A stretch of 19,857 bases of DNA. Origin: Deltaproteobacteria bacterium (GTDB taxonomy: Bacteria > Myxococcota > Polyangia > Haliangiales > Haliangiaceae). Of this stretch, positions 1 to 6,978 are shown piece by piece. Each line of letters opens with the position of its first letter. Within the stretch, counting starts at the first letter, position 1. Below the pieces are notes generated by a model. That model worked only from the letters and a program-made list of their open reading frames with translations. It did no database searches and was not told the origin of the DNA. Location: assembly GCA_018262455.1 (NCBI GenBank), contig JAGSPR010000076.1, forward strand, positions 1 through 19,857, in the 5' to 3' direction. The position numbers and the translations under genes were made by a program.

Positions 1-828
1 CCGTTCGACGGTGTGCCGCTCGACGCCGACGACCACGCCTGCGTCGACTTCCGGTTCTGCGCCGATCCGAAGATGCGCTGGTGGTTCGATCACCACCCGA
101 CCGCGTTCCAGCCGAGCTCGCTGCGCGGGGTGTTCGACCGCGAGCATCTCGCGACCTGGTTCTTCGATCCGAGCGCTCCCTCGTGCGCCGGTCTCATCGC
201 GCGCGCCCTCGAACACGGGTGGGGCTGGAAGCCACCGGTGCACCTCGTCGAGGCGGTGAAGTGGGCGGACACGATCGATGCCGCCCAGTTTCGATCCGCG
301 GAGGAGGCGATCGCGCTGTCCAATCCTGCCCAGCGGCTCGCAGCCTGGCTCGCCCACGGACGCACGCCGCTCGATACCGCGCACTATGTCGACTGGCTGT
401 CGCGCGGTTCGCTCGCCGAGGTCGCCGCACGGCCGGACGTGGCCGAACAGCTCGCCGCCGTGGAGCAGGAGCGCGCCCGCGAGCTCGACGCGGTCAAGCA
501 GCTCGGCGTCTGGCATGGTGACGTGATCGTGTTCGATCGGTTCGACGATGTGGGCGCTCGCAGCCCGGGCTTCCTGGGCTACCTGTTGTTCCCGACCGCG
601 CTCTATACCGTCTCGGGTACGCGTACCGAGTCGAGCATCAAGATCTCGGTCGGCGTCAACCCGTGGGCCAAGGCCAGGCGCCGTGACGACCTCGGCGAGC
701 TGTGCGCGCGGCATGGCGGTGGCGGGCACGCCGTCGTCGGTGGGGTGACGCTGCGTGGCGACGAGCTCCCGCGTGCACGCGAGACCATGCGCGCGATGAT
801 CCGCGAGCTCGCCGACGGCGCACGCTGA
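1..828 (+). CDS. DHH-family phosphoesterase, 5'-truncated
   Basis: The reading frame is open from the first base, so the N-terminus lies outside the window and the visible GTG at 13 is probably an internal Val. The DHH signature lies in FDHHPTAF (bases 85-108), in the region that binds the catalytic metals. The C-terminal glycine-rich motif RHGGGGHAVVGG (bases 709-744) is typical of the DHHA1 substrate-binding domain. Family members are Mn-dependent phosphodiesterases or phosphatases acting on short oligonucleotides (nanoRNase/pAp phosphatase type), cyclic dinucleotides or DNA (RecJ). The first conserved Asp-rich motif is missing, consistent with loss of a few tens of residues. About 275 residues are visible, which fits the short NrnA-like group better than RecJ, but the substrate cannot be decided. 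The next gene, on the same strand, starts 108 bases downstream. Confidence 0.8.
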   Translation, partial: PFDGVPLDADDHACVDFRFCADPKMRWWFDHHPTAFQPSSLRGVFDREHLATWFFDPSAPSCAGLIARALEHGWGWKPPVHLVEAVKWADTIDAAQFRSAEEAIALSNPAQRLAAWLAHGRTPLDTAHYVDWLSRGSLAEVAARPDVAEQLAAVEQERARELDAVKQLGVWHGDVIVFDRFDDVGARSPGFLGYLLFPTALYTVSGTRTESSIKISVGVNPWAKARRRDDLGELCARHGGGGHAVVGGVTLRGDELPRARETMRAMIRELADGAR

Positions 829-847
829 GCTGGACGCGCTGTCCCAG

Positions 848-871
848 GATCGCCACGAAGATCGCCACGAA
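848..871. repeat. Perfect 12-bp tandem duplication
   Basis: The unit GATCGCCACGAA occurs twice back to back (848-859 and 860-871), just after the stop of the DHH gene. It lies in the 108-base non-coding gap before the HPF-cold-shock gene. It is probably a slippage duplication, and no function is assigned. Confidence 0.7.
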
Positions 872-936
872 CCGCGCCTCGGGCCTCGCAGGTCCGCGCG
901 TGAGCGCCCGGCGCGATCTATGCATTTCAGCACACC

Positions 937-1512
937 ATGACATTTCCGCTGAGCGTCACGTTTCGCGATATGGACCCCAGCCCGGCGCTCGAAGAATTCG
1001 TACGCCAGTGGGCTGCCAAGCTCGAGCACTTCTCTGAGCACATCGAGCGCTGTCACGTCGTGCTCGAACGCCCGCACCAGCATCACCGTCAAGGTCAGAC
1101 GGTGCACGTGCGCGTGACGCTGGCGGTTCCCGGAACCGACGTCGTGGTCAGCCGGGATCATTCGCTCGATCACGCGCACGAGGATGCCTACGTCGCGATC
1201 CGGGATGCGTTCCAGGCAGCGCGGCGGCAGCTCGAGGATCACGTGCGTCGCCTGCGCCAGGACGTGAAGACCCACGTCGGACCCGAGCATGGCCGCGTCA
1301 CGTACCTCGACGCCGAGGGCGAGTGGGGCTACCTCGTGACCGACGGGCGCCAGCTCTATTTCCACCGCAACAGCGTGATCGAGGACGGTCAACGGCTCGC
1401 GGTCGGGGACGAGGTGCGGTTCACCGAGGAGCTGGGCGAGAAGGGACCGCAAGCTACGACGGTGGTGCGCGTCGGTGCCCACGGGCATCACGAATTCCCG
1501 CACCCAGGCTGA
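937..1512 (+). CDS. HPF/RaiA-like ribosome-associated protein fused to a cold-shock domain
   Basis: The 191-residue protein has two parts. Residues 1 to about 105 resemble the HPF/RaiA (sigma-54 modulation) fold, including the VHVRVTLAVPG strand and the DHAHEDAYVAIRDAF helix typical of ribosome hibernation factors, which bind the 30S decoding centre. Residues about 118-178 form a cold-shock domain: an RNP1-like GEWGYLVT (128-135) and an RNP2-like LYFHRNSV (140-147), followed by GDEVRF. By family it should bind ribosomes or structured RNA in the cytoplasm under stress or stationary phase. The ATG at 937 has no clear Shine-Dalgarno sequence. An AT-rich TATGCA at 919-924 sits 12 bases upstream and may be a -10 box giving a very short leader. 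The last 59 bases overlap the end of the convergent membrane-protein gene. Confidence 0.82.
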   Translation: MTFPLSVTFRDMDPSPALEEFVRQWAAKLEHFSEHIERCHVVLERPHQHHRQGQTVHVRVTLAVPGTDVVVSRDHSLDHAHEDAYVAIRDAFQAARRQLEDHVRRLRQDVKTHVGPEHGRVTYLDAEGEWGYLVTDGRQLYFHRNSVIEDGQRLAVGDEVRFTEELGEKGPQATTVVRVGAHGHHEFPHPG

Positions 1513-2101
1513 GCGGCGGCCCCGGCCTTGGCCCGGTCTCGGCCAGCCACACCAGCGCGCCGACGACCAGTCCGAGCGAACCGGCGATCGAGGCGTAGAT
1601 CCCGATCAGCGCGCCCGGCTCGGTCGCGAGCAGGCCGAACCAGACGATGCCGAGCAGGCCCATGACTCCTGACGCGGCCGCGATCCGCCGCTCGTCGTTT
1701 CCTGGGATCACGAGCGGGACGAGCGCGATGATCGCTGCGACGGTCACGAGCGCGCCGAGCATCGCCGATTCGCGCAGCTCGCCGACCACGGCGCACGCGA
1801 CGCCACCGACCACGACCAGCGCACCCAGCGCGAGCCGCAGCGCGCGTAGCCCCCGAGCGGTCCTCACCAGCGCAGCGATCGCGAGCACCAGTCCGTACGC
1901 GTAGGGCTGCAGGACCGCCGGCTCCTGGATCGGATAGATCGTTTCGTCGCAGGCCTCCACGGCCGGCAGGAACGCGCACACGAACAGCACCAGCCCCGAC
2001 GGTGCCGTGATCCATCGATGGCGCCGGTTGCCTGGCCTGCGGCTGGCAGCCGGGGGGCGCTCGGGCGGTTCGCCGGAAGTCGGTGTGTCGGGCCTGTCCA
2101 C
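1454..2101 (-). CDS. Predicted six-helix inner-membrane protein of unknown function
   Basis: The 215-residue protein has a proline/arginine-rich N-terminus (1-32) and then about six hydrophobic segments near residues 34-50, 66-80, 88-107, 113-132, 141-159 and 164-186, ending in a polar tail. Between helices 1 and 2 lies a short loop, FLPAVEACDETIYPIQEP, with one Cys and acidic residues. I recognise no catalytic motif and assign no function. The start is a GTG at 2101 without a convincing Shine-Dalgarno sequence, and a slightly later start is possible because the first 30 residues look low in information. The tail overlaps the 3' end of the convergent HPF-cold-shock gene by 59 bases. The hydrophobic pattern and G/C third-position bias support a real gene. 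The +1 frame over the same bases gives only Arg/Ala/Pro-rich shadow protein. Confidence 0.62.
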   Translation of the reverse strand: MDRPDTPTSGEPPERPPAASRRPGNRRHRWITAPSGLVLFVCAFLPAVEACDETIYPIQEPAVLQPYAYGLVLAIAALVRTARGLRALRLALGALVVVGGVACAVVGELRESAMLGALVTVAAIIALVPLVIPGNDERRIAAASGVMGLLGIVWFGLLATEPGALIGIYASIAGSLGLVVGALVWLAETGPRPGPPLSLGAGIRDARGHRRAPPS

Positions 2102-2152
2102 CCCGGCATGATCGCAAGGAGAGCCGGCCCCGACGAGTGGAATGAACGGGGG

Positions 2153-4726
2153 CTAGCGTTTCTGCTGCTTCTTGCCAGTGCCCTTGGACTTGGCCCTGGG
2201 GGCCTTGGTCTTCGTGTGTGGCTTCTGGTCGCGCGCCTCGAGCAGCTCGAGGCGCTCGCGCAGCGATCCCGCGAGGGCGCGGAGCTCGCCGAGGTCGTCG
2301 CGCAGGCGGCGGACGTCTTCCGCGATCGGGGCGCCCTCTTCGAGCTCGCGGACCACCTCCTTGCCGCGGCGGCGCAGCCGACCATCGAGCTCGTGGTCGA
2401 TCATCCGGCGCAGCGCGCCGATCGCAGCCGGGTCGCCGATGATCGCGAGCGCCTCCACGGCGGCGGCCTGGACCCGGAAGTCGCGATCGGAGAGCAGGCG
2501 CTCGACGCACTCACGGACATCGCGCGCCTCGCGATCGCGGCGACCCCGCACGAGCTGGCCCAGCGCCATCGTGGCGCCGCGCCGGCCCTGGGTGACGTGG
2601 CCCCAGCGGGTGGCCTCGACGAGCAGGCCGAGCGCGCTGTCGTCGCGCGCCTCGGCGAGCCCGCGATAGGCGTGCTGGCGGATGACGTCGGTGAAGGACT
2701 CGCGCGTCGCCGCCACCCGGAGCAGCTCGCCGGCGCGCGCGGTCCGCGTGCGCCCCAGCGCGAAGCACGCCTCGGCCTCCACGAAGTAGCTCGCATCACC
2801 CTGCTCGACGACGCGCGCGAGGGCGGCCCCGGCGGTCGCATCGAGCGTGAAGTCGCCGAGCGCGCGTGCGATCACGCGGCGAGCGCGGGGGTGGCGCTCG
2901 GTCGCGAGGGCCTGGGCGAGCCGATCGCGGGCGGCAGGGGTCCGGATCGTGGCGAGGGCGAGCGCCGCCGAACCACGGACCGCCCAGTAGGCATCTCGTT
3001 CGAGCGCGCGGCCGACGGCGCGGTCAGCCGCCGGGCCGCCACGCCTGGCGAGCGCCTGGGCCGCGGCCGCCCGATCCACCGCGAGCGTGGCCTCGGCGAG
3101 CTCGGTGACCCAGACCGGCTCGGGCTTGTCGACCTTGCGCGTCGCGAGCACGACATGCCCGGGATCGAAGATCGCCTGGGATGGCTCGGCCTCGAGCCGG
3201 ATATGAAACGTCTGCTTGGCATCGACGAGCTCGATCGGGACGTCGACGTCGTGGCTGCCGACGCGGAACCGGATCTTCGTCGGGATCCGGAACAGCGGCG
3301 TCCGCGCATCGACCTTCTGCTTCTGCTCGACGGTCACGTTCGCGAGCTTCTGCTCGGCGTCCCACCCGAACGAGATCTCGAGCTCGGGGTGGCCAGCGCC
3401 ATCGATCACCCACTGGCTGACGAACCAGTCGACGTTCTTGCCGGTCGCTTCCTCCACCGCGCGCGCGAGATCACGCGACTCGACGACCCCATGGCGGTGC
3501 TTGCCGAGGTAGTGCGCGAGCGACCGCCAGAACGCGTCGTCTCCGAGCAGGTGGCGGAGCATGTGCAACACGCGCCCGCCCTTCTCGTAGAGGTGGTGAT
3601 CGAAGATGTCGATCGGCTCGTCGTAGAGCTTGGTGGCGATCGTCCGGCGATAGCGTCCGGAGTCCTCGCCGAAGTACTGGTCCGCCCACTCCTCGACCTC
3701 GAGGTCGGCGGCATCACGGCCTTCGTGGTGCTCGCGCCACAGGTACTCGGCGTACGTGGCGAACCCTTCGTTGAGCCAGCCTTCGCCCCAATCGCGGCAG
3801 GTGACGAGGTCGCCGAACCACTGGTGCGCGAGCTCGTGGGCGACCAGCGCGTCGACGTCGTAGTCGAGGCTGGCGCGCTCGTCGAGCAGCACGGTGTCGG
3901 TGAGGGTCGTCGCACTCGTGTTCTCCATCCCGCCGAAGATGAAGTCGGCCACGAACACCTGGGCGTAGCGCGGATACGGATACGCCACCCCGAACAGCCG
4001 CGAGAACAGCTCGAGCATCTCCGGCGTGCGAGCCAGCGTGCGCTCGGCGGCAGCCTCGCGGCCGCGCTCGACGTAGTAGACGACCGGCACGTCACGCCAC
4101 CGGGTCTCGACCGCGGCGAAGTCGCCGATCGCGAGCGTGACGAGGTAGCAGGAGTGCGGGACGTCGAGCCGCCAGTGCAGCGTGCGCTGGTCGCCTTCGG
4201 TGCGGTCACCGACGAGCGTGCCGTTCGACAGCGCGAACAGCTTCGCGGGCACCGTGACGGTGAGCTCGCTGGTGGCCTTCTGCAGCGGCGCGTCGAGGCA
4301 CGGGAACCAGTACCGCGAGTCCTCATCCTGGCCCTGGGTCCAGACCTGCATCGGCTTGTGCGGGTAGCTCTCATCGGCCGCGATGAAGTAGAGGCCGCGA
4401 CGGGGGGCGCCGCGGTAGCTGACCGCGATCACCAGCTCGGCGCCGGCGGCGAGCGGCCTGGCGAGGTCGACCCGCAGCTTCTTGCCATCGTGCTGGAAGC
4501 CGGCCGCGACGCCGTTCGCGGTGACCTTGTCGATCTGCAGCTCGACCGCATCGAGCTCGACCGAGCTGGCGTGGGCCGCGATCACCTCGCCCCGCAAGGT
4601 CACCGTCCCCGCGACGCTCCGCTTGGCCGGATCGACCTCGAGCTCGAGTGCGAGGTGGTGGAGGTCGATGACGCGGTCGGGCGCGTAGCGTGCGCGCGTT
4701 CCGGGAAAGGCGAACTCGCGATTCAT
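2153..4726 (-). CDS. M1-family zinc aminopeptidase with HEAT-like C-terminal region
   Basis: This 857-residue protein has all M1 (gluzincin) hallmarks: the exopeptidase motif GGMEN (265-269), the zinc site HELAH (297-301) with third ligand Glu320 in WLNEGF, general base Glu298, and the catalytic-Tyr context LYEKGG (Tyr380). It should cleave N-terminal residues from peptides. There is no signal peptide, so a cytoplasmic location is likely. After the catalytic core and a beta-rich stretch (about 460-560), residues about 560-830 are Ala/Arg-rich helical repeats of HEAT/Armadillo type, as in the C-terminal domains of large M1 enzymes. The last 25 residues are a Lys-rich basic tail (KTKAPRAKSKGTGKKQQKR). 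No Shine-Dalgarno sequence precedes the ATG. A TAGACT box ends 7 bases upstream, suggesting a leaderless transcript. The lipoprotein gene upstream on the same strand ends 69 bases before this start. Confidence 0.93.
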   Translation of the reverse strand: MNREFAFPGTRARYAPDRVIDLHHLALELEVDPAKRSVAGTVTLRGEVIAAHASSVELDAVELQIDKVTANGVAAGFQHDGKKLRVDLARPLAAGAELVIAVSYRGAPRRGLYFIAADESYPHKPMQVWTQGQDEDSRYWFPCLDAPLQKATSELTVTVPAKLFALSNGTLVGDRTEGDQRTLHWRLDVPHSCYLVTLAIGDFAAVETRWRDVPVVYYVERGREAAAERTLARTPEMLELFSRLFGVAYPYPRYAQVFVADFIFGGMENTSATTLTDTVLLDERASLDYDVDALVAHELAHQWFGDLVTCRDWGEGWLNEGFATYAEYLWREHHEGRDAADLEVEEWADQYFGEDSGRYRRTIATKLYDEPIDIFDHHLYEKGGRVLHMLRHLLGDDAFWRSLAHYLGKHRHGVVESRDLARAVEEATGKNVDWFVSQWVIDGAGHPELEISFGWDAEQKLANVTVEQKQKVDARTPLFRIPTKIRFRVGSHDVDVPIELVDAKQTFHIRLEAEPSQAIFDPGHVVLATRKVDKPEPVWVTELAEATLAVDRAAAAQALARRGGPAADRAVGRALERDAYWAVRGSAALALATIRTPAARDRLAQALATERHPRARRVIARALGDFTLDATAGAALARVVEQGDASYFVEAEACFALGRTRTARAGELLRVAATRESFTDVIRQHAYRGLAEARDDSALGLLVEATRWGHVTQGRRGATMALGQLVRGRRDREARDVRECVERLLSDRDFRVQAAAVEALAIIGDPAAIGALRRMIDHELDGRLRRRGKEVVRELEEGAPIAEDVRRLRDDLGELRALAGSLRERLELLEARDQKPHTKTKAPRAKSKGTGKKQQKR

Positions 4727-4733
4727 GCGCGGC

Positions 4734-4739
4734 AGTCTA
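4734..4739 (-). promoter_or_regulatory. Candidate -10 box (TAGACT) for a leaderless aminopeptidase transcript
   Basis: Read on the minus strand the sequence is TAGACT, then the 7-base spacer GCCGCGC, then ATG at 4726. That spacing places the transcription start at or next to the A of the start codon. The same arrangement, TAGGCT plus 7 bases, precedes the DsbA-like gene. No good -35 box was found at 16-18 bases. Confidence 0.4.
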
Positions 4740-4795
4740 GCCGAAGCCGATCTGCCGCGCGTGCTGTCAGCGACGCCGGTGTTCCACGACGCGAG

Positions 4796-6061
4796 TCACC
4801 TGATCAAGTGACGAACCGCGTTGCCCGGGCCATTGCCGATCCGGATCAGGTTCTTGATCGCCGAGGGCCCCGGCTTGACGGGCGCCACGAACGAGGAGTG
4901 CGCGATCAGCTGGCAACCGAAGTCCGCGGCGTCGTTGTCGACCACGGTGTCGCCCGGGGTGCGCGGCGGCAGGAGCTTGCAGTCGGGGATGGTCTTGTCG
5001 GGTATCGCGTCACCGTCGCTGTCGTACTGGAACTGACCGAACGCAAAGCAGAACCCGAGCGTCTCGTTGAACGTGCTCGGACCGGGGTTGCCGTTCGCAT
5101 CGGTGAGGAACGGCCAGACGAACACGCAGTTCTCCTTGCCAGCCACGCCAGAGCCCTTCTTGCCAGCGAGGCAAAGGCCATCGCCCACCCTGGGCACGGA
5201 CTGGCCCACGAGCTTGGCCACCCCCGTGGGCACGCCCTGCGCGTTGACGGCGTGGGCGGCCGTGTTGTCGATCTCGCCCGGCACGCAGCTCCCCGTGCAA
5301 CGGGTCTCCTGGACGGTGCCGCTCTCGAAGAACAGCGGCATGAAGCCAGCGGCGCAGCCGTTGATGAACGCGTTGCCAGAGGGCGTGCCGTCGTCAGTCG
5401 CGGGGACCTGGCGATCGGTCTTCGTCGGGTCGCCGGCGTTGGCGCACGAGAAGGTCTCGAACGGGTCGCCGGTGCGATAGCAGCCGCTGGTGGGCGCTGC
5501 CGGGGAGGTCGAGCCGCAGGCCTCGCGCGGCGTGCTGCCCAGGGTTCGCTGGGTCAGCGGATCGCATTGCGGGTCACACGCTCCGTACAGGATCGTGCCA
5601 CCTACCGTGAACAGTCCATTGTACCGGCTGCAGGAGTGCACGGCGTCGCAACCCGAGGCCACACCGGCCTGCTGCGGATCGCAGGTCGCCTTGCACTCGG
5701 AGCTGACGCAGATGCCGCCCTTCAGGCAGTTGTCGAAGCCGGTCTGGCCCGGGGTTCCCTGGGTGCAAGCGCCACCAATGGCCACGGTGCCATCGGGCAC
5801 GCACTGGATCGAGGTGACTCGCTGAGGCGTCTCCTGAAGCGTGACTTCGGTACACCGGTCACCGGCGTTGCATCCCGTCTGCGTGACCGGGTTGCACGCG
5901 CCCGCCGGCGCATCACCCGTCGGTACGGCCGCATCGACGAGGGTTGCCGCATCGATCGGGTCATGCCTCGCATCGATCGCGGGGTTTCCCCCCGCATCGT
6001 TCGGGGACGAGCCGCCGCCGCCGCACGCCACCAGAAGAATCGTTGGCCAGATGATCCGCAT
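4796..6061 (-). CDS. Cys-rich secreted lipoprotein of unknown function
   Basis: The chosen start, ATG at 6061, follows a good ribosome site (AAAGGCGGAGCG) and gives a textbook lipoprotein signal peptide: MRIIWPTILLVAC with the lipid-accepting Cys at residue 13. An ATG 57 bases upstream in frame would add a polar extension in front of the signal and is rejected. The 421-residue precursor continues with GGGGSS and an Asp/Ala/Pro-rich linker (about 20-55). It then has a body with many spaced cysteines (CNPVTQTGC, CDPQQAG, CDPQCDP and others), probably disulfide-bonded outside the cytoplasm. Near the C-terminus YDSDGDAIPD resembles a calcium-binding thrombospondin type 3 or EF-hand loop. I recognise no enzyme family. 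Linkers of this kind after the lipobox are common in Myxococcota surface lipoproteins. Outer-membrane anchoring is inferred. Confidence 0.85.
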   Translation of the reverse strand: MRIIWPTILLVACGGGGSSPNDAGGNPAIDARHDPIDAATLVDAAVPTGDAPAGACNPVTQTGCNAGDRCTEVTLQETPQRVTSIQCVPDGTVAIGGACTQGTPGQTGFDNCLKGGICVSSECKATCDPQQAGVASGCDAVHSCSRYNGLFTVGGTILYGACDPQCDPLTQRTLGSTPREACGSTSPAAPTSGCYRTGDPFETFSCANAGDPTKTDRQVPATDDGTPSGNAFINGCAAGFMPLFFESGTVQETRCTGSCVPGEIDNTAAHAVNAQGVPTGVAKLVGQSVPRVGDGLCLAGKKGSGVAGKENCVFVWPFLTDANGNPGPSTFNETLGFCFAFGQFQYDSDGDAIPDKTIPDCKLLPPRTPGDTVVDNDAADFGCQLIAHSSFVAPVKPGPSAIKNLIRIGNGPGNAVRHLIR

Positions 6062-6107
6062 CGCTCCGCCTTTCAAGACACCACACCTGGATGATCCAGA
6101 TGGCCCA

Positions 6108-6122
6108 GCACGTACCACGTGC
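6108..6122. promoter_or_regulatory. Inverted repeat GCACGT-acc-ACGTGC upstream of the lipoprotein gene
   Basis: A perfect 6-bp inverted repeat with a 3-base spacer lies 47-61 bases upstream of the lipoprotein start, where an operator could sit. A second small palindrome, GCGGT-aa-ACCGC, is at 6157-6168. The 168-base gap 6062-6229 otherwise holds no gene. It must contain the lipoprotein promoter unless that gene is read through from SDR1. Confidence 0.25.
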
Positions 6123-6214
6123 GGACCTCCGATCAGCCGTCATTCACCTGCACGAAGCGGTAAACCGCTGCATCGAACGGAAGCCACGGGTGTCGAACCC
6201 TTCGTACGGCTTTG

Positions 6215-6227
6215 TGACCGGAGGTCA
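6215..6227 (-). terminator. Small hairpin just after SDR1, possible weak terminator
   Basis: On the minus strand TGACC-TCC-GGTCA starts 3 bases after the SDR1 stop codon. The stem is only 5 bp and no T-run follows, so factor-independent termination is doubtful. It may be chance or an mRNA 3'-end structure. Confidence 0.2.
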
Positions 6228-6229
6228 GC

Positions 6230-6976
6230 TCACACCGCGCCGTCGACCACCACGGTGGCGCCGTTCATGTAGCTGTTGCGATCGGACGCGAGGAAGGCGA
6301 CGACCTCGGCGGCCTCGGCGAGCGTGCCGATCCGGCGCATCGCGCAGTGGCGGAGGTACTCCTCGCGGCGGGCCGGCGGCAGGTGCTCGCTGACGCCCTC
6401 GTCGAGGATGCCGGGCGCGATGCAGTTCACGGTGATCCCGTAGCGGCCGACTTCCTTCGCGAGCGACTCGGTGAAGCCGCGGAGCGCGGCCTTGGCGGTG
6501 GCGTAGTGCACCGGCGCCTGCATCATCTTGACCCCCGCGAGCGAGCTGACGTTGATCACGCGGCCGTACTTCTCGCGCACCATCGTGCGGAGCACCGCCT
6601 GGGTGGTCAGGAACGCACCCTTGACGTGGGTGTCGAGCATCTGGTCCCAGTCCTCTTCCTCCATCAGCGCGAGCGGCACGACCTGGCCGAACCCCGCGTT
6701 GTTGACGAGGATGTCGATCTTGCCGGCGCTCTTGTCGAGGCCCTGGACGAGCTCGCGCAGCCCGGGCTTGTCGAGCACCGAGACCTTGTGGGCCGAGACG
6801 ACGGCACCGGCGGCCTCGAGCTCGGCGACCGCGGCGAGCGCATCGTCATCGGAGCGGGCGTACGTGAACGCGATGCGTGCGCCCTCGCGCGCGAGGATCT
6901 TGCAGATCGCGCGGCCGAGCCCCCGCGAACCGCCGGTGACGAGCGCGAGCCGTCCGTCGCAGAGACCCCCGCCCAT
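6230..6976 (-). CDS. Short-chain dehydrogenase/reductase paired with radical SAM protein RS1 (SDR1)
   Basis: This 248-residue classical SDR has the Rossmann nucleotide-binding motif TGGSRGLG (14-21), NNAG (92-95), catalytic Ser145, and the YxxxK pair Tyr158/Lys162 in VHYATAK. By family it is an NAD(P)H-dependent oxidoreductase acting on a keto or hydroxyl group, FabG-like in overall sequence. The Asn that usually completes the tetrad (the DVNVKG motif of SDR2) is His117 here, in DTHVKG, so catalysis could be altered. It starts 2 bases after the stop of the upstream radical SAM gene and is surely cotranscribed with it. Its closest relative in the window is the SDR at 18257-19012, with shared stretches such as APVHYA.(S/A)K.ALRG.TE.LA.EVGRY. 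That SDR also follows a radical SAM gene, which points to a duplicated two-gene module. Confidence 0.88.
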   Translation of the reverse strand: MGGGLCDGRLALVTGGSRGLGRAICKILAREGARIAFTYARSDDDALAAVAELEAAGAVVSAHKVSVLDKPGLRELVQGLDKSAGKIDILVNNAGFGQVVPLALMEEEDWDQMLDTHVKGAFLTTQAVLRTMVREKYGRVINVSSLAGVKMMQAPVHYATAKAALRGFTESLAKEVGRYGITVNCIAPGILDEGVSEHLPPARREEYLRHCAMRRIGTLAEAAEVVAFLASDRNSYMNGATVVVDGAV

Positions 6977-6978
6977 GT

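Noticed and set aside
2018..6094. A 1358-codon open frame on the plus strand
   Set aside because: It lies opposite the M1 aminopeptidase and the lipoprotein, both with clear motifs. Its product is Arg/Ala/Glu/Asp-rich without domain motifs, the usual antisense shadow in GC-rich DNA.
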